From: G942493375 sp942493375 | Lineage (GTDB): Bacteria; Armatimonadota; UBA5829 | Reading direction: 5' to 3' | Length of the DNA: 64,000 nucleotides | Assembly (NCBI GenBank): GCA_942493375.1 | Contig: OW818698.1 | Span: forward strand, 4,216,001 to 4,280,000 | Shown here: positions 54,517-62,771 of the stretch, piece after piece | Numbering within the stretch: position 1 is the first letter of the stretch | How the letters are laid out: the number at the start of each line of letters is the position of its first letter | The notes under the pieces: model-generated | Seen by the model: the letters and a program-made list of their open reading frames with translations, nothing else | The model's database searches: none | Told to the model about the DNA's origin: nothing | Program-made: the position numbers and the translations under genes

Positions 54517-57447
54517 ATGCAAAGACTGTTTTTGCTGATGGTGGTGATTTTTATGATTACTGGATACAGTTACGCTGCTATAGATCAGGATGTTTACAAG
54601 GGTGATATGGTCGCCTATCCAGGTCCCTGGAGTTTTCAACTGGGCAGGGCATCTGTAATACTTGTCAGCGATAAGGATCTGGAGGATTTATCCGACCCAG
54701 AGAAGGTCCTGAACCTCAGTTGTTCTTTTGACAAGTACGAAGACAGCTTGCGTGGAGTCTGTGAGAAGGCAAAAGCATCCGGGTGTCGAACCCTGATAGT
54801 TGCGTTCGACCAGTTCTTCGGCCAATACAGACCCGGGCAGGATGCTCCCCGGAAGTTGACGCCGGATATGGATGAATACGTCAACCGTATTGCTGCCATA
54901 AGTAAGTATGCCTCACAGTATGGATTAGGACTCGAACTGAGTCTTCTAAGTCCACTGGAAATCAGCACAGCATACACCAGCAAGACCGGAGAGTCCGGCA
55001 GATGGATGCAGTACCGCAAAGGACTCAGAGATCCTGCAACGGGTTCATTCAGCGTCGATTACTGGTTGCAGAAACGCTGGGTAAATAACAAAGGTGCAGT
55101 AAGTATTAAGGAAGCTGGTTTCAGAGTTTTCGCATTCGCAGAGACACAGATAGAGAACGGAATTTACCGGGTGGTGGATCCTGCTTCGATAGTTGAGATA
55201 ACGGATAGCGCAAAGATAGAATATCTGGAATCGAATGACAATCCAGTTCGTCGCAGAGTCAGAGTTTATGGCACCGGCAAGACTGATATAGGGAAGCTGG
55301 ACCGGGTATTCGTCGTTCAACAATACCAGAGTCCGGAGATGGACTACTTTAGTCCGAAAGCGCCTGAGTTCCTGCACAATCTAGTTGATAAATACGCAGA
55401 TGCTGGAGTGAAGCTTAATGCTTTGTATTCCGATGAAATGCATATCCAGCAGGACTGGGACTACTTTGGGCATCACGACAATGGAGAATTCACTCTTCGC
55501 TATGTAAGTCAAGGTTTTGAGCAGAAGTATGCTCAAGCATACGGTAGGGAGTATGCTGACTTCGCTAAGTATATGATTTACTTTGCTTATGGTCAGGAGG
55601 ATTTCTCTAATACTCTGGATGCAAAAGCCGGAGTTATGCATACATTCGGAGCTTCTCCGGAGGATATAAGAAAAACAGCGCTGTTCAGAGCCAGATATTA
55701 TCACATGCTTCAGGATGGTGTTGTAGACCTGTTTGTAGATGCTAAGAAATATGCAGAGCAGCGATTAGGTCATAAATTGGAAGCCAGGGCACATGCTACC
55801 TGGGCTGAGAGTCCAACCATAGACCACTGGCAGACTGCAGCAAAAGATACCTGGAGCAGTAAGTATGAATACACCTCCAACTTTGTCTGGTCATGCACAG
55901 TCCATCAGGCATCTGCCGCCTGTTCGGATTACTTCAAGTGGGGAGACTACCTGACAGGCAACGGCAATGACCACGCAGAATGCGGCTGGCTGGACCGAGA
56001 TTATGTGGGCATGGCTCTTGCATGCTCAACAGGTATCTTGAATGATATTCCATATTCCTATGCTGCGCACTGGGGCAGTCCGGGAGCAATCACGAGGCTC
56101 AAATATGCTCAAATCGATGCATATGGGGCTGCAGGTTCTGCTCTTCACGGAATAGTCCAGAACATGCAACACCGGGATGTCCAGGTACTGATGCTCTACC
56201 CGATTGATCTGGTCAGTGTAGAGGAACGTTTCGGAAGCTGGATGACACAGTATGGTTATGCCAACTATGTAACCCAGGCCAAACTCCTTGAACGCGGCAA
56301 GGTTGTAAATGGAGCAATAGAGATGGCCGGACGCAAGTTTACCACACTCGTTGCAACATTCGAGCCATTCCCGTCTCCGAAATTATTGGAACTTATGAGT
56401 GAATTGGTTGAGAGCGGTGGACGAGTGATCTGGTCAGGTCCCCCTCCTGTATTAACCTCAGATGGCGCCAGTGCGCTGGACAAGTGGCAACAGATATTTG
56501 GCGTCACATATACACCCGGGGGTATGGAAGGAATCCTGGCTCCCGGAGCTAAAATAGACTTTGCAGGAGTTCTGGCCAAAGTACAACCTCAGATAGTCCT
56601 GACGGATATGCTTGTGGACAGGTTGTATCCGGTTACCCCGAGGCAGGGAACAGACGTTGTAGCCAAAGCCAAAGGTATGCTGGTTGGAACACACTTGTCC
56701 AATAACAAGGGCGGCTCTGCAACATTTCTCGGATATCGACCCAGAGATGATCAGTCTGCAAGCCTGGGATATGAGACCAGGAACTGGTTCGAGGTTCTTG
56801 ACGCACTCGAAGCCTATCCGGCTAGTGGAAAACTTGGCAAGACCAACGACAACACAGAATATGTTTCCCGCACAACGGACTATTTGGCCTGCAGGTTCCC
56901 GAATGGAGCCATCAGTATAGCACCGCACCTGCGGACAATAGTAGAAGATTGGCCCGGAGGTTTTGGACGCAACCAGAAAGAGGATGATGAATATCTGAAA
57001 AGATGTCCTCCTCCATCCGGTAAGACAACCCTGAAGGCATTCCCGGTAAACGGACACAAGGTTACCTATAATGGTGAAATAGCGGTAACTTTCAGAATGA
57101 ATGACAAGAAGGAGCTGATTGCTTTCTCCGGAACATCCTGCAACTGTATAACTATTGATAGCAAGAAGTTCGCATTCGCCGATAAACCAATGGCTAGAAT
57201 AGCCTGGGCTCCAGTGGAACAGGACAGGCAGGTAGAGCACGGGGCAGTAATGCAGATGATGCTTGAGGGTACTGCCACAATCAAAATTCCTGCAAGCATG
57301 CTGACTGGACCTATCTCAATGTTCACCGAAGGCCCCACTCCCGGCAGTAAAGGAACCCCAATCCCCTGCAAACTGGAAAAAGGCTTCCTAACATTCAACT
57401 CCACCCCACAAATCTCCAACCGCTGGATATATGTGGTGAACAAATAG
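54517..57447 (+). CDS. Large secreted TIM-barrel glycoside-hydrolase-like protein with amidotransferase-fold domain
   Basis: 976 residues. Signal peptide (LFLLMVVIFMITGYSYA); then a barrel-like region (about 30-560) with TLIVAFDQFFGQY, GLGLELSLLSPLEIS, KLNALYSDEMHIQQDWDYFG and RAHATWAESPTIDHW; its E/D residues at strand ends could be catalytic. Next a flavodoxin-like domain (about 570-660: DVQVLMLYPIDLV, KFTTLVATFEPFPS, GGRVIWSGPPPVL) as in the GH42 trimerisation domain, then C-terminal beta-sandwiches. GH42-like layout, but the sequence is not a standard GH42. I use the ATG at 54517, 10 nt after AAGGAG, rather than the GTG at 54508. Confidence 0.65.
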   Translation: MQRLFLLMVVIFMITGYSYAAIDQDVYKGDMVAYPGPWSFQLGRASVILVSDKDLEDLSDPEKVLNLSCSFDKYEDSLRGVCEKAKASGCRTLIVAFDQFFGQYRPGQDAPRKLTPDMDEYVNRIAAISKYASQYGLGLELSLLSPLEISTAYTSKTGESGRWMQYRKGLRDPATGSFSVDYWLQKRWVNNKGAVSIKEAGFRVFAFAETQIENGIYRVVDPASIVEITDSAKIEYLESNDNPVRRRVRVYGTGKTDIGKLDRVFVVQQYQSPEMDYFSPKAPEFLHNLVDKYADAGVKLNALYSDEMHIQQDWDYFGHHDNGEFTLRYVSQGFEQKYAQAYGREYADFAKYMIYFAYGQEDFSNTLDAKAGVMHTFGASPEDIRKTALFRARYYHMLQDGVVDLFVDAKKYAEQRLGHKLEARAHATWAESPTIDHWQTAAKDTWSSKYEYTSNFVWSCTVHQASAACSDYFKWGDYLTGNGNDHAECGWLDRDYVGMALACSTGILNDIPYSYAAHWGSPGAITRLKYAQIDAYGAAGSALHGIVQNMQHRDVQVLMLYPIDLVSVEERFGSWMTQYGYANYVTQAKLLERGKVVNGAIEMAGRKFTTLVATFEPFPSPKLLELMSELVESGGRVIWSGPPPVLTSDGASALDKWQQIFGVTYTPGGMEGILAPGAKIDFAGVLAKVQPQIVLTDMLVDRLYPVTPRQGTDVVAKAKGMLVGTHLSNNKGGSATFLGYRPRDDQSASLGYETRNWFEVLDALEAYPASGKLGKTNDNTEYVSRTTDYLACRFPNGAISIAPHLRTIVEDWPGGFGRNQKEDDEYLKRCPPPSGKTTLKAFPVNGHKVTYNGEIAVTFRMNDKKELIAFSGTSCNCITIDSKKFAFADKPMARIAWAPVEQDRQVEHGAVMQMMLEGTATIKIPASMLTGPISMFTEGPTPGSKGTPIPCKLEKGFLTFNSTPQISNRWIYVVNK

Positions 57448-57471
57448 CCGTCGAATCCGAAGGGATTTTTG

Positions 57472-57534
57472 ACAGGATTTACAAGATTAACAAGATTTTC
57501 TGTATGAACATCTTGTTAATCTTGCTAATCCTGT
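57472..57534. repeat. Long inverted repeat between convergent genes
   Basis: ACAGGATTTACAAGATTAAC... (57472-57496) is nearly complementary to ...GTTAATCTTGCTAATCCTGT (57510-57534): about 25-bp arms, 13-nt spacer. It follows the 54517-57447 stop and precedes the UroD-like stop, so it likely ends transcription in both directions. Similar ACAAGATTAACAAGAT repeats are widespread in bacterial intergenic DNA. Confidence 0.8.
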
Positions 57535-57548
57535 TTAAAATGAGCTAT

Positions 57549-58646
57549 CTACACGCTTTCTGGCTCAGTTGTCATCACTATTTCTTTTAGTCTCTCCATG
57601 AAATACTGGTAGCTCTCGAAGGTTACGTTAGATAGGACGAAGTGGTCGGGGCCGGGGATGTAGCGACCGGCTTTTATCAATCTTCTTGCCTTCTCCAGTT
57701 CGGCGTCTATTGCAGGTTTTCCCAGTGCCATGCAGTTTTTGTCTAGACCACCTATTGCAGCCATTTTGGGGAGTTTATTCAGAGTTGCGGTTACATCGCA
57801 GCCTGCCAGGACTTCGAACGGATACAGGGCATTGACTCCGGATTCTGACATTAATTCTGCAAGGTTGTCTGTATATCCGTCTGAGTCCACCAGCAGTATC
57901 TTAATATCATGTTCTTTTGCATAATCAGCTACTTTTATGTAGTTAGGTTTCATGAACTCTCTGAATGTTGCCGGAGAAAGCAGGGAGCCGTTCTTGCTGG
58001 CCATGTCCTCCCAGAACTCAACCAGGTCAAACTCAATGTTGCAGGTCATTTTGTCCCAGATATGGATCATCATATCCGTGCAATAGCCCATCATTTCGTG
58101 AATCAGTTCAGGATCATCGTAGAACATCATACACAGCAGTTCGTCACCCATAAGATTGCGCATCATACCGTATATCCCACGATGAGTCAGCTGGAGTGGA
58201 AAGTCCCGGGCATTGAGGTCCACTACGCATGCATCCCAGTTTTCCGGAAACCTGCTAGGATCATCCGGATCCATGTATTTATCACGAACCCTTTTCCAGT
58301 CTTCTCTATTCTTGACCGGGAACTCGATAGTCTGGTAATGAAAATCACCATGAGGAAGCGAGAGAGCTACAGTGCCGTCTTCCCAGCGGTATAAGATTTC
58401 ACCGTTGGGCCTGGTTGTCACTTCAGGTTCGCCGCGTTGAGAGAAGTCGAAGTTCACCGGAACTACGCTCCAGCCTCTGTAAGGACAATCGAACCCGATT
58501 ATCTTGTCTATCTCCTGTCCGATACCTGGATGCTCTTTTTCCCAGTGGGGCAACACGGAGTTGTCACCGCCGAAAACCTTTATAAATGGAACCCGGTCGA
58601 CCTCCTGGCCGAGTAGTGTTCTGACGAATCTCTTTCTGTGATCCAT
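57549..58646 (-). CDS. Uroporphyrinogen-decarboxylase-like (UroD/MtaA fold) protein
   Basis: 365 residues of the URO-D superfamily. Features: MDHRKRFVRTLLGQEVDRVPF at the start, RWEDGTVALSLPHGDFHYQ, a helical centre with PELIHEMMGYCTDMMIH, SPATFREFMKPNYIKVADYAKEH, ILLVDSDGYTDNLAELM and LAGCDVTATLNKLP with IGGLDKN. True UroD has conserved Arg/Asp residues in an N-terminal signature not seen here, so it is more like the methyltransferase-related relatives often found in sugar-degradation loci. I set the start at ATG 58646 with GGAGG 6 nt upstream. It diverges from the GH95 gene. Function unknown. Confidence 0.8.
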   Translation of the reverse strand: MDHRKRFVRTLLGQEVDRVPFIKVFGGDNSVLPHWEKEHPGIGQEIDKIIGFDCPYRGWSVVPVNFDFSQRGEPEVTTRPNGEILYRWEDGTVALSLPHGDFHYQTIEFPVKNREDWKRVRDKYMDPDDPSRFPENWDACVVDLNARDFPLQLTHRGIYGMMRNLMGDELLCMMFYDDPELIHEMMGYCTDMMIHIWDKMTCNIEFDLVEFWEDMASKNGSLLSPATFREFMKPNYIKVADYAKEHDIKILLVDSDGYTDNLAELMSESGVNALYPFEVLAGCDVTATLNKLPKMAAIGGLDKNCMALGKPAIDAELEKARRLIKAGRYIPGPDHFVLSNVTFESYQYFMERLKEIVMTTEPESV

Positions 58647-58792
58647 TACATTCCTCCACTGAACAACATAGGAAATATAAGGCATAATAACAGTTTGTCC
58701 GATGCATATCAATATTCAACGGAAGGTCTAATAGACTCAATTGCAGAACCCTTGTTTTTATACACTGATTATTAATAGGCTGAGGTAACAAT

Positions 58793-61060
58793 ATGAAGCA
58801 TATATCGGAACTGGAAACTAAACCAGGTCCGCAGCATAATCTGCATTTTTCGGAAGCTGTTCAGAGGTGGGATGAAGCTATTCCGTTGGGCAGTGGACTT
58901 ATGGGATGTCTGGTCTGGGGTGATGGTTCACCTCTCAAGTTCAGCCTGGATAGGGGAGATCTCTGGGACAAGAGGGTCGCCTCTGAGATTCTGGATGAAC
59001 ACTTCAAATATGAAGAGCTGATTGGACTCGTCAAAGAAGGCAACCAGGCAGAGATCCTCCGGCGTTTCGATGACTTCTACAACAAACCTACTCCGACTAA
59101 GATACCGGCAGGTAGACTTGAACTGGACTTCGGTGACGGCATACAAAGTGTGCAGAGTGTCCTCAGCCTGAAAGAAGCTGAAGGTCGCATCAGGTTGAAC
59201 CGCAATGGCGCTTATTCGGATGTTAAGGTCATCTGCCATGCTGTTGAGCAGACAGGTTACATAACAATAAACGGGTCTCTGGCTGCTCCGAAAGTGTCGA
59301 TTGTGGCTCCCAACTATACGGAAAGACTACCAGATGGTGACACATTCTTCTCTCAAAGCCTTGGGTTGCTCGGGTATCCATCAGCAAAGGAATACAGAGA
59401 TGCAGAATTCATCTGGTTCCACCAGCAGACAGCTACTGAACTGGAATACGCAGTAATATGCGCAGTTAGGATTATATCATCTATTCAGACTGATATCGCG
59501 TTCACTGTAGCATCCAACTCAGATGGACAGAACTGGATTGAGAACGCTAAATCGAAGCTGATATCTGCCCTTGATTCAGGTTACTCGGCGTTCGCAGTTG
59601 AGCACAAACAGTGGTGGGACAATTTCTGGTCTGACAGCCGGGTTGATATACCGGATGCGCTCATAGAGAAGCAATACTACCTGGCTAATTATCTTCTTGG
59701 CAGCTGTTCCCGCAAGGGATATCCTCCGATGCCCCTGCAGGGAGTCTGGACTGCCGATGCAGGCACTATTCCTCCCTGGAAAGGCGACTACCACAATGAC
59801 CTGAACACCCAGATGAGCTACTGGAGCTATATGAAAGCCAATCATCTGCCAGAGGGTGAGAGCTTTATAGACTTCTTGTGGAACCTTGCTGATGAAGGCC
59901 GCAGGTTTGCCAGATCTTTCTATGATGCTCCAGGTCTGTGTCTACCTGGAGTAATGAGTATCGATGGTAAACCCTTGGGAGGGTGGACACAGTATTGCCT
60001 GCCGATCACAGCCAACATCTGGCTCTGTCAGGCATTTGACCACTACTGGCTTTATACCCACGATAAGTCTTTTCTCAAAGATAAGGGTTATCCCTATTTG
60101 AAAGAGTCTGCAGAGTGTTTGCTGCGTTGGTTGGAGCCTGGAGACGATGGCAAACTTGTGCTGCCTCTTTCGAGTTCACCTGAGATATTCGACAATACAA
60201 TCAATGCCTGGCTGACTCCTAATACCAACCACGAACTGGCGCTGATGATTTGGCTCTTCGATGCACTTTCAAAGATGGCTGATGAACTGGGTAATGGCGA
60301 ATCTGAGAAATGGCAGGATATACTTGCTGACTTGTCGGATCTCGCTGTCGACCCAACAACTGGAGCATTTATGCTCTCACCGGATGTGAAGGTCTTTGAG
60401 AGCCACAGGCATCATGCTCATGCAATGTCCATATATCCCCTCAAGTTAATGAACTATGACTTGCCTGAAGATAAAGCCATAGTAGATGCTACAGTGACCC
60501 TGTTGGAGCAATATGGAAGTGGATGGTGGGTCGGATTCTCATTTGCCTGGATGGCTGACTTGTATGCATTCCAGGGCAATGGAGAAGGTGCTGCTTACCA
60601 GCTAAAGCTGTTCTGGGAATGCTGCTGCTCTCAGAACGGGTTCCACTTGAACGGGGATTTCAAGAAGCGCGGTATCAGCCTGTTCCACTACAGACCATTT
60701 ACCCTCGAAGCCAATATGTGTGCAGCAGATGCAGTCCAGGAGATGCTGCTGCAGACCTCTCATGGCATTTTAAAGCTGTTCCCGGCTGTTCCTCAGGAGT
60801 GGAGCTCCAGAGGTGTCGGGTTTGAGAATCTCCGCTGTGAAGGAGCCTGGCTGGTCTCATCACGTATGGAAGCTGGATGTGTGAAGTATGTCAGGATAAC
60901 TGCTCAGGCCGATGGTACTACCAGACTGCGCGCTGATTTTGGCTCTGAGTCAGTCCGTGTTGAGATTGCAGGTGTTGTTCAGACTACCAACTTGAACCAG
61001 TGTAGAGAGATTGAGATATCTCTCAAATGTGGTCAAACCTGTGTGTTGACGCCTGCTTGA
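58793..61060 (+). CDS. Glycoside hydrolase family 95-like alpha-L-fucosidase/galactosidase
   Basis: 755 residues, no signal peptide. N-terminal sandwich domain with RWDEAIPLGSGLMGCLVWGD, matching the GH95 opening in which aiPlGNG is typical; then the (alpha/alpha)6 domain with LQGVWTADAGTIPPWKGDYH and HNDLNTQMSYWSYMKANHLP, the GH95 region bearing the catalytic-pocket Asn residues, and WLTPNTNHELALMIWLFDAL. It ends in a beta-domain (LRCEGAWLVSSRMEAGCV). GH95 members invert alpha-1,2-L-fucosides; some act on alpha-L-galactosides. Lacking an export signal, it would act on imported oligosaccharides. Together with GH29 downstream it points to fucosylated glycans. Confidence 0.82.
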   Translation: MKHISELETKPGPQHNLHFSEAVQRWDEAIPLGSGLMGCLVWGDGSPLKFSLDRGDLWDKRVASEILDEHFKYEELIGLVKEGNQAEILRRFDDFYNKPTPTKIPAGRLELDFGDGIQSVQSVLSLKEAEGRIRLNRNGAYSDVKVICHAVEQTGYITINGSLAAPKVSIVAPNYTERLPDGDTFFSQSLGLLGYPSAKEYRDAEFIWFHQQTATELEYAVICAVRIISSIQTDIAFTVASNSDGQNWIENAKSKLISALDSGYSAFAVEHKQWWDNFWSDSRVDIPDALIEKQYYLANYLLGSCSRKGYPPMPLQGVWTADAGTIPPWKGDYHNDLNTQMSYWSYMKANHLPEGESFIDFLWNLADEGRRFARSFYDAPGLCLPGVMSIDGKPLGGWTQYCLPITANIWLCQAFDHYWLYTHDKSFLKDKGYPYLKESAECLLRWLEPGDDGKLVLPLSSSPEIFDNTINAWLTPNTNHELALMIWLFDALSKMADELGNGESEKWQDILADLSDLAVDPTTGAFMLSPDVKVFESHRHHAHAMSIYPLKLMNYDLPEDKAIVDATVTLLEQYGSGWWVGFSFAWMADLYAFQGNGEGAAYQLKLFWECCCSQNGFHLNGDFKKRGISLFHYRPFTLEANMCAADAVQEMLLQTSHGILKLFPAVPQEWSSRGVGFENLRCEGAWLVSSRMEAGCVKYVRITAQADGTTRLRADFGSESVRVEIAGVVQTTNLNQCREIEISLKCGQTCVLTPA

Positions 61061-61074
61061 GGCAGAAATGAGGA

Positions 61075-61104
61075 AGCCCTGAGTCTTTGTGGCTCAGGGC
61101 TTTG
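61075..61104 (+). terminator. Terminator after GH95 gene
   Basis: AGCCCTGAG (61075-61083) and CTCAGGGCT (61093-61101) with a 9-nt loop and a following TT. Begins 15 nt after the stop. Confidence 0.7.
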
Positions 61105-61155
61105 TGAGGACGGGCGGGGTGTGTATGTGGTTTGGCGTTTGCGTGTTCCAATACC

Positions 61156-61200
61156 AATATTAGCAGGCTAACCTTTCAGATATCTTGCAAGCCTAATATT
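61156..61200 (-). terminator. Possible terminator of response-regulator gene
   Basis: AATATTAG (61156-61163) pairs with CTAATATT (61193-61200), and GGCT/AGCC extends the stem. It lies directly after the 61207 stop on the minus strand. Confidence 0.35.
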
Positions 61201-61206
61201 ATCCTG

Positions 61207-61902
61207 TTAACTTAATGGCTGTTCGGCGCATTTGTAGCCTACACCTCTGACGGTCATTACATATTTTGGTCGGTCTGGCTCTTGTTCCAGGTTTATCCGG
61301 AGTCTGCGGATGTGAACATCCACGGTGCCTTGTCCTATGTATTCGTCATCACCCCAGACCTTGTTTAAAAGTGTGTCCCGGCTCATCACTCTGCCCTTAT
61401 TGGCAAGGAGTACTTCGAGCAATGAATACTCTCTGGGTCTCAGATCGACGATCTGGTCTTTCACTTTGACCTGATGGCGGGCTTTATCCATTACCAGATC
61501 ACCACATTTAAGGATTTCACTAGTTGTCTGGGTATCGGGTTTTACCCTTCGCAGTGCGGTCCGGATTCTGGCTGTCAGCTCCAGGGTGCCAAATGGCTTG
61601 GAAATATAGTCATCTGCTCCGACTTCCAGCCCTATGACTTTATCCAACTCATCTGACTTTGCACTTAGCATGATGATCGGGAATGTATGGTCCTTGCGGA
61701 TAACACGGCAAACTTCTTTGCCATCGACCTTGGGCAGCATTATATCCAGTAGCATCAGGTCAGGTGGCTCCTGATGCACGGAGTTCAGAGCTTCCATACC
61801 ATCTTCGCATGTGACGACTTTATAGCCTTCACCTTCCAGAATGTGTTTCAGCAGAAGCCGAATGTCTTCTTCATCTTCAACAACCATAATCTTCTCAGCC
61901 AC
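61207..61902 (-). CDS. OmpR/PhoB-type response regulator
   Basis: 231 residues. Receiver domain (2-118) with the acidic pocket VVEDEED, phospho-acceptor Asp in PDLMLLDIMLPKVDG, the T/S switch in IIMLSAKSDE and Lys in DYISKPFG. A winged-helix DNA-binding domain (about 135-230) carries LRPREYSLLEVLLANKGRVMS and VDVHIRRLRINLE. I place the start at GTG 61902, with GAGGT 6 nt upstream; the ATG at 61920 precedes that ribosome binding site. No histidine kinase is adjacent, so it is an orphan here. Target genes unknown; it could control the neighbouring fucosidase genes. Confidence 0.92.
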   Translation of the reverse strand: MAEKIMVVEDEEDIRLLLKHILEGEGYKVVTCEDGMEALNSVHQEPPDLMLLDIMLPKVDGKEVCRVIRKDHTFPIIMLSAKSDELDKVIGLEVGADDYISKPFGTLELTARIRTALRRVKPDTQTTSEILKCGDLVMDKARHQVKVKDQIVDLRPREYSLLEVLLANKGRVMSRDTLLNKVWGDDEYIGQGTVDVHIRRLRINLEQEPDRPKYVMTVRGVGYKCAEQPLS

Positions 61903-62116
61903 AGTAACACCTCGATGCACACATCTTTTTCTCTTCTTACAATCCCAATTCTACGCATCTACTGTTAGCATAGTGTTAACAACCGGTTATTTTGATACTT
62001 ATTTTGCAGAAGATTAGCAATTGCAAATCACGAGCAAAAGAGATAACCAATAAACCCGAAGGAATGCACTCTATCTACAGACAAGTAAATAATAATTCTG
62101 ATCTTGGGAGAGATAT

Positions 62117-62710
62117 TTGAAGACACTGCTTCTGCGCTGCGCTACGCTCTTGATGTGGATATGCATAACTGTAATATGCTCAGTACTGTATGGCATTATC
62201 AATGACCAGATTACTGCGACAATCTCTCCTGAATACTACAGCGTATATAAACACCGCCAGTTTTCGCCTGCCCTGGAGATGTTCGGGTTGATGGATGCTC
62301 CGATGCGGGTTCAGGCGGTTGTTATTGGCACACTTGCTACCTGGTGGTATGGGCTGTTTCTGGGGATCATGCTGGGGATAAGCAGCATGGTCGGACGATA
62401 TGCTCCACTAACCACCTTGCAATATATCCGGATTGTAGGAGCTGTGATGGCTTTTACATTGGTAGTCTCGGTGATATTTGGTCTTACAGCTTATATAGTT
62501 GAACCACTTGTAAATCCAACAGCTGCCAGCAGGCCATTTTTAACCGGTATTGCTGATATCCGCAGTGCCTACTCTGTCGGTAACTGGCACAATGGATCAT
62601 ATCTGGCAGCACTGATTGCAACTTTTATCGCAAGCTTCTGGGCTCAGAAAAAGCGAAGGGTAACAGCTCTGGCTGTAACATCCAAAACCTCTGAAAATAT
62701 GCTACCCTAA
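62117..62710 (+). CDS. Small membrane protein of unknown function
   Basis: 197 residues with four predicted helices: residues about 5-28 (LLRCATLLMWICITVICSVLY), 72-98 (AVVIGTLATWWYGLFLGIML), 110-135 (IRIVGAVMAFTLVVSVIFGL) and 168-185 (YLAALIATFIASFWA). A periplasmic loop of about 40 residues follows the first helix. The start is TTG at 62117 with GGGAGAG upstream. It precedes the GH29 gene by 61 nt and may share its transcript. No family recognised. Confidence 0.7.
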   Translation: MKTLLLRCATLLMWICITVICSVLYGIINDQITATISPEYYSVYKHRQFSPALEMFGLMDAPMRVQAVVIGTLATWWYGLFLGIMLGISSMVGRYAPLTTLQYIRIVGAVMAFTLVVSVIFGLTAYIVEPLVNPTAASRPFLTGIADIRSAYSVGNWHNGSYLAALIATFIASFWAQKKRRVTALAVTSKTSENMLP

Positions 62711-62771
62711 GGTATTGATGCATGTTGGCTACTATTTCAATACTCACATATAATTTCGGAGAGTAAACAAT

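Noticed and set aside
56458..57240. 260-codon minus-strand ORF
   Set aside because: Antisense to the large secreted protein at 54517-57447, with Cys/Ser-rich low-quality translation and no start context.
57472..57534. Novel element
   Set aside because: The ACAAGATTAACAAGAT palindrome is of a kind widely seen between convergent genes in many bacteria; here it is best read as a terminator or common repeat.
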